Source of the DNA: Methylophilaceae bacterium
Lineage (GTDB): Bacteria > Pseudomonadota > Gammaproteobacteria > Burkholderiales > Methylophilaceae
Reading direction: 5' to 3'
Length of the DNA stretch: 64,000 nucleotides
Assembly (NCBI GenBank): GCA_905339275.1
Contig: CAJPFK010000018.1
Coordinates: forward strand, 1 to 64,000
Below are positions 34,525-44,115 of this stretch, one piece after another. A model generated the notes under the pieces. The model was not told the origin of the DNA. It made no database searches and saw only the letters and a list, made by a program, of their open reading frames with translations. How positions within the stretch are numbered: position 1 is the stretch's first letter; the number at the start of each line of letters is the position of its first letter. The position numbers and the translations under genes were made by a program.

Positions 34525-35813
34525 TGAATGCCATGCACAAACCACATAACGACAGCCTGCTACGATTCATGACCTGCGGCAGCGTCGATGACGGCAAAAG
34601 TACGCTGATCGGCCGCCTGCTGTTCGATACCAAGACCATCCTGGCGGATACGCTGACGCAGATTGAACGTACCTCGCAAAAACGCGGCCTGGGCGCGGTT
34701 GACCTGTCCCTGCTGACCGATGGCCTGCAAGCCGAGCGCGAGCAAGGCATCACCATCGATGTCGCCTATCGCTATTTCAGCACCGGCACGCGCAAATACA
34801 TCATCGCCGATGCTCCGGGCCATGAACAGTACACCCGCAACATGGTGACGGCCGCCTCCACCGCCAACCTCGCCATTATCCTGATCGATGCGCGCAAGGG
34901 CGTGCTGACGCAAACGCGCCGCCACTCCTACCTGGCGCACCTGGTACGCATTCCGCATATCGTGGTTGCGGTCAACAAGATGGACCTGGTCGATTACGAT
35001 GAGTCCGTATTCGACAGGATACGAGCGGATTACCTGGCATTTGCCGAACAGATCGGCCTGCAACGCGAGGGACATGATATCCAGTTCATCCCCATGTCCG
35101 CGCTGAATGGCGATATGATCGTGTATCGCGGCGATGCCATGCCCTGGTACCAGGGCCCAACCATGCTGGAATTGCTGGAAAACGCGCCGCCCGCGCATTC
35201 GGAACACAATGAAGAATTCCGCTTCCCTGTGCAGTTCGTCTGCCGTCCGCAAGCTTCCGACGACCCTGAATTACATGATTTCAGGGGATTCATGGGGCGT
35301 ATCGAATCCGGGGAGATTGCCGTCGGCGACAGCGTGTCGGTCTTGCCTTCCGGCCGCAGTTCACGCGTCAAGGCTATCCTGCTTGGCGAACAGTTTTTGC
35401 AACGTGCAATAACCGAGCAATCCATTACCATCCTGCTTGAGGATGAAATCGATATTTCGCGTGGCGACATGATCGTCAAAACCGGCCAGGCGCCCGAGCC
35501 GGTCAAACAGATCAATGCCATGGTCTGCTGGCTTTCGGAAACACCGCTATCAACGGCACGGACTTACATCGTACGCCACACCACGCGCGAATCGAAAGCC
35601 AAGGTCGGCGAGATTGCCTACCGGGTCGATGTGAACTCCCTGGAAAAGCTGCCGGCCCAAGGCCTGGCGATGAATGACATTGCCATGGTAAGTTTCAGGC
35701 TGGCGCAACCGCTGATGGTGGATCCCTACAAGATGAACCGTGCCACCGGGGCATTCATCCTGATTGATGAGTCCACCAATAACACGGTGGGTGCAGGCAT
35801 GATCGAGCGTTGA
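34524..35813 (+). CDS. cysN: Sulfate adenylyltransferase subunit 1 (GTPase)
   Basis: 429 residues. Elongation-factor-like GTPase with G1 CGSVDDGKSTLIGRLL, G3 ADAPGHEQYTRNM and G4 AVNKMDLVDYD. Length is that of stand-alone CysN: no C-terminal APS kinase (CysC) is fused. GTP hydrolysis drives APS formation by CysD. Last gene of the cys operon, followed 71 nt later by fdxA. Confidence 0.95.
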   Translation: MNAMHKPHNDSLLRFMTCGSVDDGKSTLIGRLLFDTKTILADTLTQIERTSQKRGLGAVDLSLLTDGLQAEREQGITIDVAYRYFSTGTRKYIIADAPGHEQYTRNMVTAASTANLAIILIDARKGVLTQTRRHSYLAHLVRIPHIVVAVNKMDLVDYDESVFDRIRADYLAFAEQIGLQREGHDIQFIPMSALNGDMIVYRGDAMPWYQGPTMLELLENAPPAHSEHNEEFRFPVQFVCRPQASDDPELHDFRGFMGRIESGEIAVGDSVSVLPSGRSSRVKAILLGEQFLQRAITEQSITILLEDEIDISRGDMIVKTGQAPEPVKQINAMVCWLSETPLSTARTYIVRHTTRESKAKVGEIAYRVDVNSLEKLPAQGLAMNDIAMVSFRLAQPLMVDPYKMNRATGAFILIDESTNNTVGAGMIER

Positions 35814-35884
35814 AGCTTTCAACTATCTGCGAAAATCCATTAAAATAAAAGCTGGCCGCAAAAACGGCATGAGAGGAAAAGAGA

Positions 35885-36208
35885 ATGACTTATGTAGTGA
35901 CTGAAAATTGCATCCAATGCAAATATACGGATTGCGTAGATGTTTGCCCGGTGGATTGTTTTGTCGAAGGCCCGAACTTCCTTGCCATCAACCCGGATGA
36001 ATGTATCGATTGCACCTTGTGCGTTGCGGAATGCCCTGCGGAAGCGATTTTTGCCGAAGATGACGTTCCCGCCGACCAGCAGGAATTCATTGCGTTGAAT
36101 GCGCGGCTATCCCAGGTCTGGCCGGCAATTACCAGCAGGAAAGATCCGCTGCCGGATGCGGATGAAAACAACGGCAAACCCGGTAAACTGGATTTGCTCA
36201 TCGAGTAA
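35885..36208 (+). CDS. fdxA: 7Fe ferredoxin
   Basis: 107 residues. First cluster ligands in [17 protein letters not shown], second in [11 protein letters not shown], the [3Fe-4S][4Fe-4S] pattern of FdxA. AGAGGAAAAGAG precedes the ATG. It is a low-potential electron carrier; it may serve the neighbouring sulfite reductase, which has no cysJ here, but that link is inferred from position only. A strong terminator follows. Confidence 0.93.
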   Translation: MTYVVTENCIQCKYTDCVDVCPVDCFVEGPNFLAINPDECIDCTLCVAECPAEAIFAEDDVPADQQEFIALNARLSQVWPAITSRKDPLPDADENNGKPGKLDLLIE

Positions 36209-36251
36209 GGCCATGCGGCCATGCCGGGACAAAGCCGGCGTTCGCGTTCGC

Positions 36252-36283
36252 AAAAAAAGGAGGCTTTCATGCCTCCTTTTTTA
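36252..36283. terminator. Bidirectional intrinsic terminator
   Basis: AAAAGGAGGC (36255-36264) and its complement GCCTCCTTTT (36271-36280) with 6-nt loop and T-runs on both sides. It serves fdxA from the left and the convergent hypothetical gene from the right. Confidence 0.85.
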
Positions 36284-36958
36284 TCATGCTGCCAGCGCAA
36301 GCCTGGCGGAAGTCCGCATGTGGCTGGGCGCCTCGGCATCACCTTTCCAGAAGTAGTAGAATTCACGCCCGACCTTAAGGAGCAGCTGATGCATTTCTTC
36401 CCTGGTAAACAGGGCCAGGTTGGCATCAACCGCCTGGCGATAGACATTCGGCTGCTTGTGCGGCGCACTGCGTAATCTGAGCAACAGCATTTTGACCAGT
36501 TTCCTGCTGGTATCCAGGAACAGTTCATCCGCCCCGCCACTGCGAAGTGCCTGTTCATAACGTTCCAGCGGCATCATCTCAAAGGAGGTCAATGTCACTG
36601 CATCCAGCGAGGCCAGCATATACTTGATGTCCATTTGAACAGGCTTCCACTCGACTACCCCGCTTTCAAATGCCCTGTCCTCATTCATCGCGGCAATCGC
36701 CTTGATGTCATTGATCCAGAATGAGAAATATTCGCGCAGCACCGGGAGCAGTATCGGCCATTCGGCTTTTTCCACGGTCTCGAACAAACGGTCAACCGCC
36801 TGCCTGTATGCCGGACCATTCGGCGGGATATATTCGATATAAGGCACCAGTTTCAAAACTGTCATCTCACGTTGACGCAATGACTCCCTGGCCATGCCCT
36901 TGCGGCGCAACAGGTTGATATAGGCATGCAACGCTGTATGTTCTCGACTTTCGATCAT
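36284..36958 (-). CDS. Hypothetical protein, helical
   Basis: 224 residues that I cannot place in a known family. The sequence is rich in amphipathic helices with paired aromatic and acidic residues (EYFSFWINDIKAIAAMNEDR; GREFYYFWKGDAEAP) and no signal peptide, membrane segment or metal motif. The segments REYFSFWINDIK and REFYYFWKGDAE resemble each other, suggesting two related helical halves. It converges on fdxA and shares its terminator. No function is proposed. Confidence 0.6.
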   Translation of the reverse strand: MIESREHTALHAYINLLRRKGMARESLRQREMTVLKLVPYIEYIPPNGPAYRQAVDRLFETVEKAEWPILLPVLREYFSFWINDIKAIAAMNEDRAFESGVVEWKPVQMDIKYMLASLDAVTLTSFEMMPLERYEQALRSGGADELFLDTSRKLVKMLLLRLRSAPHKQPNVYRQAVDANLALFTREEMHQLLLKVGREFYYFWKGDAEAPSHMRTSARLALAA

Positions 36959-37156
36959 TTAATGCTCCCCGAATCATCCATTTATGCTATTTATCCGATG
37001 AACCATGTCTCGCCGGCTCTTACCTGCTCTAACGGCAGACTGGTGACAGACTTGAGTATCCGCTCTTCTGACATGGATAGTACAAGGGCGGCTGGCAACT
37101 CGATAAATGGAAAAACACGGGAAAAGAATTGCAGTTCGGAGTTTAAACGCTCCCGC

Positions 37157-38281
37157 CTATTTCAGGCATAATCTCCAGAGCGAAGTGATTTCAGCCTGCC
37201 GCGCCTGATGCAAAGGGTCCTGCCGGTCGGATACCCTGGAATGATGCGGACGGATGTCGCGTTTCTCCACCACCTGCAAACCGGATGAGGAGATCATGTC
37301 GAGCAGGGTCTGGCGGGTACGCAAACCCAGATGCTCGGCCAGGTCGGAAAGAATCAGCCAGCCCTCTCCCCCGGCTTCCAAATGTGATGCCAACCCGTGG
37401 AGGAAGCCTTTCAGCATGCGGCTGCCAGGATCATAAATCGCATGATCCAACGGACTGTTGGCGCTTGCAGGCAGCCAGGGCGGATTGCAGACGATCAAGC
37501 CGGCTTTGCCGGCGGGAAAAAGATCCGCTTCGACGATATCGACCTGTTGCCGCAACCCCAGCCTGGCAATGTTGTCGCGTGCGCAGGCCAATGCTCTCGG
37601 GTTATTGTCGGTTGCCACGACAGTTTCGATCCCTCGACGGGCAAGGATGGCCGCTATCACGCCGGTACCGGTGCCGATATCGAACGCCCGGCTTGCTGCA
37701 GGAAGCGGCGCTTGCGCAACCAGCGCCAGATACTCACCCCGCACAGGTGAAAATACCCCGTAATGCGGATGTATCCTCGCCCCGAGCACCGGGATATCCA
37801 CGCCTTTCTTGCGCCATTCATGCGCACCGACAAGGCCGAGCAACTCGCGCAATGAAACCACCAGCGAAGCCACTGGCGGACCGTAAGCTTCAATACAGGC
37901 TTGCCTGACATCCGGGGCACGCCTGAGATCGATCCTGTATTGCGCATCCAGCCCAATGAGCAGCATGCCCATGATGCGAGCGCGTTGTAATTGCGACTGG
38001 CGGTAGAGATGAAATGCATCGAGGCCGGTCGCCGCCTGCTTTCTTGGCGGCTTTTTATCGATGCGCCGGCCAATGGCCTGCAACAACTGGCGTGCATTCT
38101 GGAAGTCGCCGCGCCAGAGCATTGCCGTACCTTCGCAAGCCAGTCTGTAAGCACTATCCGCTGTAATGCCGTCATCCACAATCACAACGCTTTGTGGCAT
38201 TTTCGCGCCGTTCTCGGAGTGCCATAACGCAAAATGCGTCACGCCGGACTCGACCCAGTTGATCGTCCCGCTTTCCTGCAT
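37157..38281 (-). CDS. Class I SAM-dependent methyltransferase (small-domain MTase)
   Basis: 374 residues. The C-terminal catalytic domain has motif I FDIGTGTGVIAAILARRG, motif II VATDNNPRALACARDN and motif IV CNPPWLP. The NPPW form is typical of N6-adenine or glutamine-N5 methyltransferases acting on RNA or release factors. The N-terminal 190 residues are less conserved. The target is not known. It begins immediately upstream of the MFS gene stop (1-nt gap), so it is translated from the same leftward mRNA. Confidence 0.75.
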   Translation of the reverse strand: MQESGTINWVESGVTHFALWHSENGAKMPQSVVIVDDGITADSAYRLACEGTAMLWRGDFQNARQLLQAIGRRIDKKPPRKQAATGLDAFHLYRQSQLQRARIMGMLLIGLDAQYRIDLRRAPDVRQACIEAYGPPVASLVVSLRELLGLVGAHEWRKKGVDIPVLGARIHPHYGVFSPVRGEYLALVAQAPLPAASRAFDIGTGTGVIAAILARRGIETVVATDNNPRALACARDNIARLGLRQQVDIVEADLFPAGKAGLIVCNPPWLPASANSPLDHAIYDPGSRMLKGFLHGLASHLEAGGEGWLILSDLAEHLGLRTRQTLLDMISSSGLQVVEKRDIRPHHSRVSDRQDPLHQARQAEITSLWRLCLK

Positions 38282-38282
38282 G

Positions 38283-39470
38283 CTAAATCACCTTGCTCCG
38301 CCATAGCCGGGTCTTGCGAATGGCCAGCCAGCCGATGAGCACGTAAACCGCCATTGCCAGTGCCAGCCCGGAAGGATGATGCCAGACCAGGGGCGCAACC
38401 ATCCCGGCAGATACCGTGGACAGGAGCATCTGGATAAAAGCCTGGCCAGAGGCAGCCGTGCCGCGAATCCGCGGGTGTCGGTCCAGGGCAGCAATGCTTA
38501 ACACCGGCATGGCCAGCGCCATACCGATGTTGAATAAGGCAACGGGGGCAATGTTGTAAATATAATCTGCCGGCAGGAAATAACAGACCAGCAGATTCAG
38601 CAGCACGATGAGAAACATCCAGATATAGGCCGTGCGCAGGATACGCTGCGGCGAATATCTGCCTGCTGCCCGTTTTGCCAGATAGGAACCGAATACCATA
38701 CCGCATACCGTGGGAATAAAGAGCCAGCCGAACTGGTATTGCGTCAGCCCCAGGTGCTTTATCAGGAAGACGTGGCTGGAAAGCACATAAATGAAAAACC
38801 CGGAAAAGTTCGCGCCGACCGCAATGACAATGCGTCCGAACTCACAGTCAGTGAATATCTGCCGGTAGCCCGACAGCACGCTGTGAACAGAGAGCTTGAT
38901 CCGCTTCGGTTCTGGCATGGTTTCCGGCAGGAATTTAACCGCTGCCCACAAGGAAGCCGCCGCATACAGCGCCAGAAAGACAAAAATCGCCTGCCAGTGA
39001 ATACCGAGCAGCCAACCGCCAATGACCGGCGCCACTGCAGGTGCAATACCGAACAGCATCTGCACGGTAGCCATGACCCGCTGCGCCTGCGCCCCTTCGA
39101 ACAGGTCGCGCACCATGGCCCTTGCCACAACGTTACCCGCACCACCAGCAATGCCCTGCAATGCCCTGAAAAACCACAGGGTCTCTACATTGGGTGCGAA
39201 TGCGCAACCTATCGATGCCAACACAAATAGACCCAACCCCCACTTGATGGTAGATATCCGGCCTATGGCATCGGAAATCGCGCCATGCCACAGCGTCATC
39301 AGCGTGTAGGGCAACAGGTAGAAAGTCAGGCTCTGCTGAACTTGCAGCGTAGTAGCGCCGAGATCGCTCTCCATCGCGCTGAACGCAGGCAGGTAGGTGT
39401 CGATCGCAAATGGGGCCAATGCCGCAAGACTGGCCAGGACAACGACGAAAATCGGGCTTGAGGACTTCAT
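38283..39470 (-). CDS. Bcr/CflA-type MFS multidrug exporter
   Basis: 395 residues with 12 hydrophobic helices. The N-terminus ASLAALAPFAIDTYLPAF and the motif-A region LWHGAISDAIGRISTIKWG are typical of Bcr/CflA drug:H+ antiporters. RALQGIAGGAGNVVARAMVRD is the family motif after TM4. It lies downstream of the pqq terminator and upstream of the methyltransferase. Substrate is unknown. Confidence 0.88.
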   Translation of the reverse strand: MKSSSPIFVVVLASLAALAPFAIDTYLPAFSAMESDLGATTLQVQQSLTFYLLPYTLMTLWHGAISDAIGRISTIKWGLGLFVLASIGCAFAPNVETLWFFRALQGIAGGAGNVVARAMVRDLFEGAQAQRVMATVQMLFGIAPAVAPVIGGWLLGIHWQAIFVFLALYAAASLWAAVKFLPETMPEPKRIKLSVHSVLSGYRQIFTDCEFGRIVIAVGANFSGFFIYVLSSHVFLIKHLGLTQYQFGWLFIPTVCGMVFGSYLAKRAAGRYSPQRILRTAYIWMFLIVLLNLLVCYFLPADYIYNIAPVALFNIGMALAMPVLSIAALDRHPRIRGTAASGQAFIQMLLSTVSAGMVAPLVWHHPSGLALAMAVYVLIGWLAIRKTRLWRSKVI

Positions 39471-39488
39471 GAATGGGTTGGCTCAAAA

Positions 39489-39518
39489 TAAAAAAAGCGC
39501 GCTTCTCAGCGCGCCTTC
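39489..39518 (-). terminator. Intrinsic terminator of the pqq operon
   Basis: GCGCGC (39497-39502) and GCGCGC (39509-39514) form the stem around a 6-nt loop, followed leftward by a run of T on the minus strand. It lies 27 nt after the pqqE stop and before the MFS gene. Confidence 0.8.
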
Positions 39519-39545
39519 GATTATAGACTGAATCGAAGCCTGTCT

Positions 39546-40733
39546 TCAGGGCAATGCATGGAACTCCGCGGTTCGTTCCTTCAGCTCACCGCTGATTGCT
39601 TTCTTCGAATTCTTGTCATTGCGGAAAATGATGGGCTGCGCCTGAAGTTGCGGGTTCCTGGCGTCCTCTATCGCTTTTTCTATCAGATGGTGGTGCGGCG
39701 ATAACGTACAGACCGGGTCGGCAGCTTCGGCATCACCTGACAGCAGGAATGCCTGGCAACGGCAACCGCCCAGGTCCTTTTCCTTCTCGGAGCATGTGCG
39801 GCACGGCTCTTTCATCCAGCTGTCGCCACGATATTTATTGAAGGCCGGCGAATCGTTCCATGCCCATTCCAGCCCATTCTCCTTCACATTCGGGAATTTC
39901 ATTCCCGGCAATACACGGGCTGAGTGGCAAGGCAGCACATCACCGTTGGCCGTCACGATCATGAAAACCTCACCCCAGCCGTTCATGCATTTTTTTGGAC
40001 GGTCCGAGAAATAATCGGGGACAACAAAGAATATCTTCATCCTGTTGCCGACTTTCTTGCGGAATTCGTTGGTAATCATTTCCGCATGATCGATCTGCTC
40101 CTTGCTTGGCATCAACTGGCTGCGGTTGATCAGCGACCAGCCGTAATATTGGGTATTCGCCAGCTCGACATAATCCGCGCCAAGCGCTTCCGCCATCTCC
40201 AGAATTTCCTTGATATGGCCGATGTTGTAGCGATGTATCACCACATTCAGCACCATGGGGTAGCCGTGCCCCTTGATCATGGCGGCGACTTTTTTCTTGA
40301 GCTCGAAGGTCCTGGTGTTGGTGATGAAGTTATTGATCTCTTCAGTAATATCGTGCATCGAGAGCTGGATATGATCGAGACCGCCCTCCTTGAACTCCTG
40401 AATGCGCTTTTCCGTGAGCCCGACGCCGGATGTAATCAGGTTGCTGTAGTAACCCAGCCTGCGTGCCTCGCGCACGATTTCTTCAATATCATCGCGCAAC
40501 AGCGGCTCACCGCCGGATATGCCCAATTGCAGAGCGCCCATCTTGCGGGCATCGCGCAATGCCTGCAACCACTGCTCAGTGCTCAGTTCGTTCTGCGTGT
40601 GTTTGTCGTAGTCTGTCGGGTTGTAACAGAAAGCGCAGTGCAATGGGCAACGGTAAGTGACCTCAGCCAGCAACCATAATGGCTGAGTATTGGTTTTGGA
40701 GGCGGCGACGCCGTTGTTGCCTATGGTAGTCAT
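39546..40733 (-). CDS. pqqE: PqqA peptide cyclase, radical SAM
   Basis: 395 residues. Radical SAM cluster motif CPLHCAFC in EVTYRCPLHCAFCYNP, GGEPLL motif, and a C-terminal SPASM domain with CHSARVLPGMK, CRTC and GGCRCQAF cysteines. PqqE links the Glu and Tyr side chains of PqqA, the first step of PQQ synthesis, with PqqD presenting the peptide. PQQ is the cofactor of methanol dehydrogenase, consistent with the methylotrophic setting. Last gene of pqqABCDE. Confidence 0.96.
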   Translation of the reverse strand: MTTIGNNGVAASKTNTQPLWLLAEVTYRCPLHCAFCYNPTDYDKHTQNELSTEQWLQALRDARKMGALQLGISGGEPLLRDDIEEIVREARRLGYYSNLITSGVGLTEKRIQEFKEGGLDHIQLSMHDITEEINNFITNTRTFELKKKVAAMIKGHGYPMVLNVVIHRYNIGHIKEILEMAEALGADYVELANTQYYGWSLINRSQLMPSKEQIDHAEMITNEFRKKVGNRMKIFFVVPDYFSDRPKKCMNGWGEVFMIVTANGDVLPCHSARVLPGMKFPNVKENGLEWAWNDSPAFNKYRGDSWMKEPCRTCSEKEKDLGGCRCQAFLLSGDAEAADPVCTLSPHHHLIEKAIEDARNPQLQAQPIIFRNDKNSKKAISGELKERTAEFHALP

Positions 40734-40760
40734 AATCTGTCCAATCTTGCGTGTTGCCGT

Positions 40761-41045
40761 TCAGTTAACCTTCTCTATCCATGCTTTTTCAAACGCCAGG
40801 CCGAACATCGCGAGCACATCCGTTTGCAAATCCGGCACATCAGGAAATGCGGTTTCCAGTTCTTTGACAATATCACCCACGGTTTTTGTTCCATCCACGC
40901 GCTTGATGACCTCGCCGGCCCCGCCGTTCAGCTTGATCATGCCTTCGGGGAAAAGCAACACGTAGCATTGCTGTGCATCTTCCCACTGAAAACGGTAATG
41001 CCGGGCAAGCGAGAAGATATCAGCGCGGTTGATGGGTATAGTCAC
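40761..41045 (-). CDS. pqqD: PqqA-binding chaperone
   Basis: 94 residues. [21 protein letters not shown] and [14 protein letters not shown] are the PqqD hallmarks of a RiPP recognition element. It delivers PqqA to PqqE. The start lies 26 nt inside the end of pqqC, so translation is coupled. Confidence 0.94.
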   Translation of the reverse strand: MTIPINRADIFSLARHYRFQWEDAQQCYVLLFPEGMIKLNGGAGEVIKRVDGTKTVGDIVKELETAFPDVPDLQTDVLAMFGLAFEKAWIEKVN

Positions 41046-41769
41046 GGTCTTCTACCTTGATATCGGTACATGCCAGCATGATGGAGTCGGCAATTACCCA
41101 TAGCACGTCCAGCTTGAACTGCAGGATATCCAGCGCTTTTTCCTGCATGGCACGGCTCTGGCTGAAATAATCCAGTGTCACTTCCAGGCCCTGTTCCACG
41201 TCACGCCTGGCTTCGGTCAGGCGTTTTTTAAAGTAGATCAACCCCTCTTCCCTGATCCAGGGATACATCTCAGGCCAGGAGCTGATGCGTTGCTGGTGGA
41301 TGTGCGGTGCAAAAAGTTCGGTAAGCGAGGAGCAAACAGCCTCCTGCCAAGGCCGCTGGCGCGCGAAGTTGATATAGGCATCGACAGCGAACCTGACGCC
41401 CGGGCTGACAAACCTGAGGGAAGTGACATCATCACGGCTCAAGCCGACCGCCTGGCCAAGCTTGATCCATGCCTCGATACCGCCCTCCTGGTCGCCGACC
41501 CCATCGTGATCGGTAATGCGGACGATCCATTGCTTGCGCACTTCCTTGTCCGGACAGTTGGAGAGAATGGCCGCATCCTTCTGCGGGATACCGATCTGGT
41601 AATAAAAGCGGTTGGCCACCCAGCATTGCAACTGTTCCCTGGTCAATTTGCCTTCATACATCATCACATGAAACGGATGATAGATATGGTAGCCCTTGCC
41701 TTTCTCGCGCAGCTTTTCTTCGAATTCCTGACGCGACCAGGGCAGATTTTCATTTACGACTGCATTCAT
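41020..41769 (-). CDS. pqqC: Pyrroloquinoline-quinone synthase
   Basis: 249 residues from ATG 41769 ([20 protein letters not shown]), chosen because GGAGAACGGA lies just upstream; the longer frame enters pqqB. Family motifs [36 protein letters not shown] and DHDG. It performs the final cofactorless oxidation and ring closure to PQQ. Confidence 0.95.
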   Translation of the reverse strand: MNAVVNENLPWSRQEFEEKLREKGKGYHIYHPFHVMMYEGKLTREQLQCWVANRFYYQIGIPQKDAAILSNCPDKEVRKQWIVRITDHDGVGDQEGGIEAWIKLGQAVGLSRDDVTSLRFVSPGVRFAVDAYINFARQRPWQEAVCSSLTELFAPHIHQQRISSWPEMYPWIREEGLIYFKKRLTEARRDVEQGLEVTLDYFSQSRAMQEKALDILQFKLDVLWVIADSIMLACTDIKVEDRDYTHQPR

Positions 41770-41779
41770 TCCGTTCTCC

Positions 41780-42697
41780 TCAAAGAATAATATCCATACC
41801 GTCATAAGCCACTTCGATGCCATGACGGGCAAGCTCCGCGCGCTCGGCGGAATCCTCCCTCAAAATCGGGTTGGTATTGTTGATGTGTATCAAGACCTTG
41901 CGCGAAGCATCAAATGCATCCAGTTTCTCCATCATGCCGCCCGGACCGGATTGGGGATTGTGGCCGATATCCCTGGCTCTTTTATCCATCAGCCCCATAT
42001 CCATCATTTCCGTATCGGTCCAGAAAGTACCATCCACCATGATGCAATCGGCCTGGTTCATCAGTGGCGGCAGATGCGGCTCGATATCAGCAAGTCCCGG
42101 CGCATAAAAACATTTCCGGCCATTGCTGGTATCCTCGATCAGCACACCGATCGTATCCCCGGGATGCGGGTCATTTCTATGCGGGGAATAAGGCGGCGCA
42201 GCGCTTTTCAGGGCAACTGCCGTAAACTTGAGGTTGGCCGCCCCCTTCACTTCGAACGAAGTTTGACCGTCTGTAGCCACTTGATGGTGATTGATACCGC
42301 AGTAATGCCCGAGGATATTGAGCAAAGGGTTGCCCGTCGTCAGATCCTGATACACCATGTCGGTACAATAAATCTCGCGCCTGACCTGCCCTTCGCGCAG
42401 CATCAGCAGACCTGTCGTGTGGTCGATTTGCGCGTCGATCAGGACGATGCCGACGATACCGCTGTCGCGGATGCTTCGCGCCGGCTGCAGCGGTGCAAAG
42501 CTTTGAATCTGCTGCAGGACATCCGGCGAAGCATTGAACAATACCCAGTTGATGCCATCGCTACTGACGCAGATCGAGGACTGTGTCCTTTTTGTCGCCT
42601 TGATAGTGCCTTTACGCAGTCCATCGCAATTCTGACAATTACAATTCCACTGTGGAAAACCACCACCTGCTCCTGCTCCTAAAACATGAATATGCAT
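41780..42697 (-). CDS. pqqB: PQQ biosynthesis metallo-hydrolase fold protein
   Basis: 305 residues of metallo-beta-lactamase fold. N-terminus [18 protein letters not shown], then [18 protein letters not shown] and [12 protein letters not shown]. It acts after PqqE as a hydroxylase on the cross-linked Glu-Tyr intermediate, according to family knowledge. It follows pqqA after a hairpin-containing spacer of about 100 nt. Confidence 0.95.
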   Translation of the reverse strand: MHIHVLGAGAGGGFPQWNCNCQNCDGLRKGTIKATKRTQSSICVSSDGINWVLFNASPDVLQQIQSFAPLQPARSIRDSGIVGIVLIDAQIDHTTGLLMLREGQVRREIYCTDMVYQDLTTGNPLLNILGHYCGINHHQVATDGQTSFEVKGAANLKFTAVALKSAAPPYSPHRNDPHPGDTIGVLIEDTSNGRKCFYAPGLADIEPHLPPLMNQADCIMVDGTFWTDTEMMDMGLMDKRARDIGHNPQSGPGGMMEKLDAFDASRKVLIHINNTNPILREDSAERAELARHGIEVAYDGMDIIL

Positions 42698-42763
42698 AAA
42701 AATCTCTGTTTCTCATTAGCCCGGGAAAGGCTTTAGTGTAAACCTAACCCTGCAATAAAACAC

Positions 42764-42786
42764 GGGCCGCCTGGATCAGGCAGCCC
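42764..42786 (-). terminator. Hairpin between pqqA and pqqB (partial terminator/attenuator)
   Basis: On the minus strand GGGC-TGCCTG pairs with CAGGC-GGCCC around a 4-nt loop and is followed by GTGTTTTATTG. The position just after pqqA fits a partial terminator that gives excess pqqA transcript over pqqBCDE. Confidence 0.6.
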
Positions 42787-42800
42787 GCATGCGCAATCAA

Positions 42801-42872
42801 TTAACGATTGCAAACGTACATTGTTACTTCAAAGCCGAAACGCATTTCAGTAGCTTCTGGTTTGGTCCACAT
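42801..42872 (-). CDS. pqqA: PQQ precursor peptide
   Basis: A 23-residue peptide, below usual gene-calling length: MWTKPEATEMRF continuing to GFEVTMYVCNR. The conserved Glu and Tyr spaced E-x-x-x-Y (EVTMY) are the atoms source of PQQ. GGAG lies 8 nt before the ATG (GGAGATTTATCATG). First gene of the leftward pqq operon. The 223-nt region upstream to the aroF end shows no clear promoter by eye. Confidence 0.95.
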   Translation of the reverse strand: MWTKPEATEMRFGFEVTMYVCNR

Positions 42873-43035
42873 GATAAATCTCCTTTTCGTTGATTGGCGG
42901 TCACGCCACGATGTATTCCTGACGTGTGAAAGCATTCTGAACGCTGGCCGGCAATCGGGACAGGGCTAAAATACCGAATCGCGCCTAAGGATTTTCATTA
43001 TCGCGTTTTCTGCAAAACGCCTGAAACAGGCGAAA

Positions 43036-43074
43036 AAAAGCGCTTTACTGCGAATATCCACAGAAAGCGCTTTT
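43036..43074 (-). terminator. Intrinsic terminator after aroF
   Basis: AAAGCGCTTT-type arms at 43037-43046 and 43064-43073 around an 18-nt loop, with T-run on the minus strand. It separates aroF from pqqA, both leftward. Confidence 0.75.
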
Positions 43075-43095
43075 CAATCCGAATACAACAAATAT

Positions 43096-44115
43096 CTATA
43101 GAATCTCGCGGCCGATCACGCTCGCAATGCCGCGCAATTCTCCCATCAATTTAATCAGTTCACCCGGGTTCAGGGCCTGGTCAGCATCGCACCATGCCTC
43201 GCATGGGTTGGGATGCATTTCGACCAGAAGGCCGTCCGCACCGGCGGCTACGGCTGCGCGCGATAGCGCCGCCACCATCCACGCCTTGCCGCCGGCATGG
43301 GAAGGGTCAACGATAACCGGCAGGTGCGTCTCTTTTTTCAACACCGGGATTGCCGTCACATCCAATACGTTTCTGTAGGCGGTTTCAAAGGTACGAATAC
43401 CGCGCTCGCAGAAGATGATATCGTGGTTGCCGCCAGCAGCAATGTACTCGGCCGCCATCAGCCACTCAGAAACCGTCGCCGACATGCCGCGCTTGAGAAT
43501 GACAGGCACGTTGACCTTGCCGACCTCCTTCAGCAGGTCGAAGTTCTGCATGTTGCGGGTGCCGATCTGGATCACGTCGACCTTGTAATCCATAAAGGTT
43601 TGCAACTGGCGCACGTCCATCAATTCGGTGACAATCGGCAGATTTTCCTTGTCGGCCGCCTTGCGGAACATGTCCAGCCCATCGAAGCCGGCGCCCTGGA
43701 ATGTATAGGGACTGGTACGCGGCTTGAACGCCCCGCCGCGCATCAGGCGGCAGCCGGCAGCCTTGACGGCGGCGGCGGAAAGCGCCATCTGTTCAGGCGT
43801 CTCTACGGAGCAGGGACCGGAGATGACCTGCACCTGCCTGCCGCCGAGGGGAATACCCCTGATGTCGATGACGGTGTCTGCCTTATGCCACTCACGCGCT
43901 ACGATCTTGTAGGGCTTGACGATATGCAGCGCCTGTTCGACACCGGGCAGTGACTCAATCAGCTCCTGATCCAGCCTGCGCTCATCGCCGATCGCGCCAA
44001 TGACCGTGCGTTCGGTACCGCGGGAGATATTGACATCCAGCCCCTGCTCCCTGACACGTTTCACCACCGCATCGATCTGCGCTTCCGTGGCGTCGTTATG
44101 CATTACGATAATCAT
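43096..44115 (-). CDS. aroF: DAHP synthase (3-deoxy-7-phosphoheptulonate synthase), AroAI-beta type
   Basis: 339 residues. An N-terminal ferredoxin-like regulatory domain (residues 1-70) precedes the KDO8P-synthase-like barrel with VISGPCSVETPEQM, RGGAFKPRTSPYTFQG, IQIGTRNMQNF and VIVDPSHAGG. It joins PEP and erythrose 4-phosphate, the entry to aromatic amino acid synthesis. The N-terminal domain allows feedback control in this family. ATGA overlap with hisC upstream. Confidence 0.93.
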   Translation of the reverse strand: MIIVMHNDATEAQIDAVVKRVREQGLDVNISRGTERTVIGAIGDERRLDQELIESLPGVEQALHIVKPYKIVAREWHKADTVIDIRGIPLGGRQVQVISGPCSVETPEQMALSAAAVKAAGCRLMRGGAFKPRTSPYTFQGAGFDGLDMFRKAADKENLPIVTELMDVRQLQTFMDYKVDVIQIGTRNMQNFDLLKEVGKVNVPVILKRGMSATVSEWLMAAEYIAAGGNHDIIFCERGIRTFETAYRNVLDVTAIPVLKKETHLPVIVDPSHAGGKAWMVAALSRAAVAAGADGLLVEMHPNPCEAWCDADQALNPGELIKLMGELRGIASVIGREIL

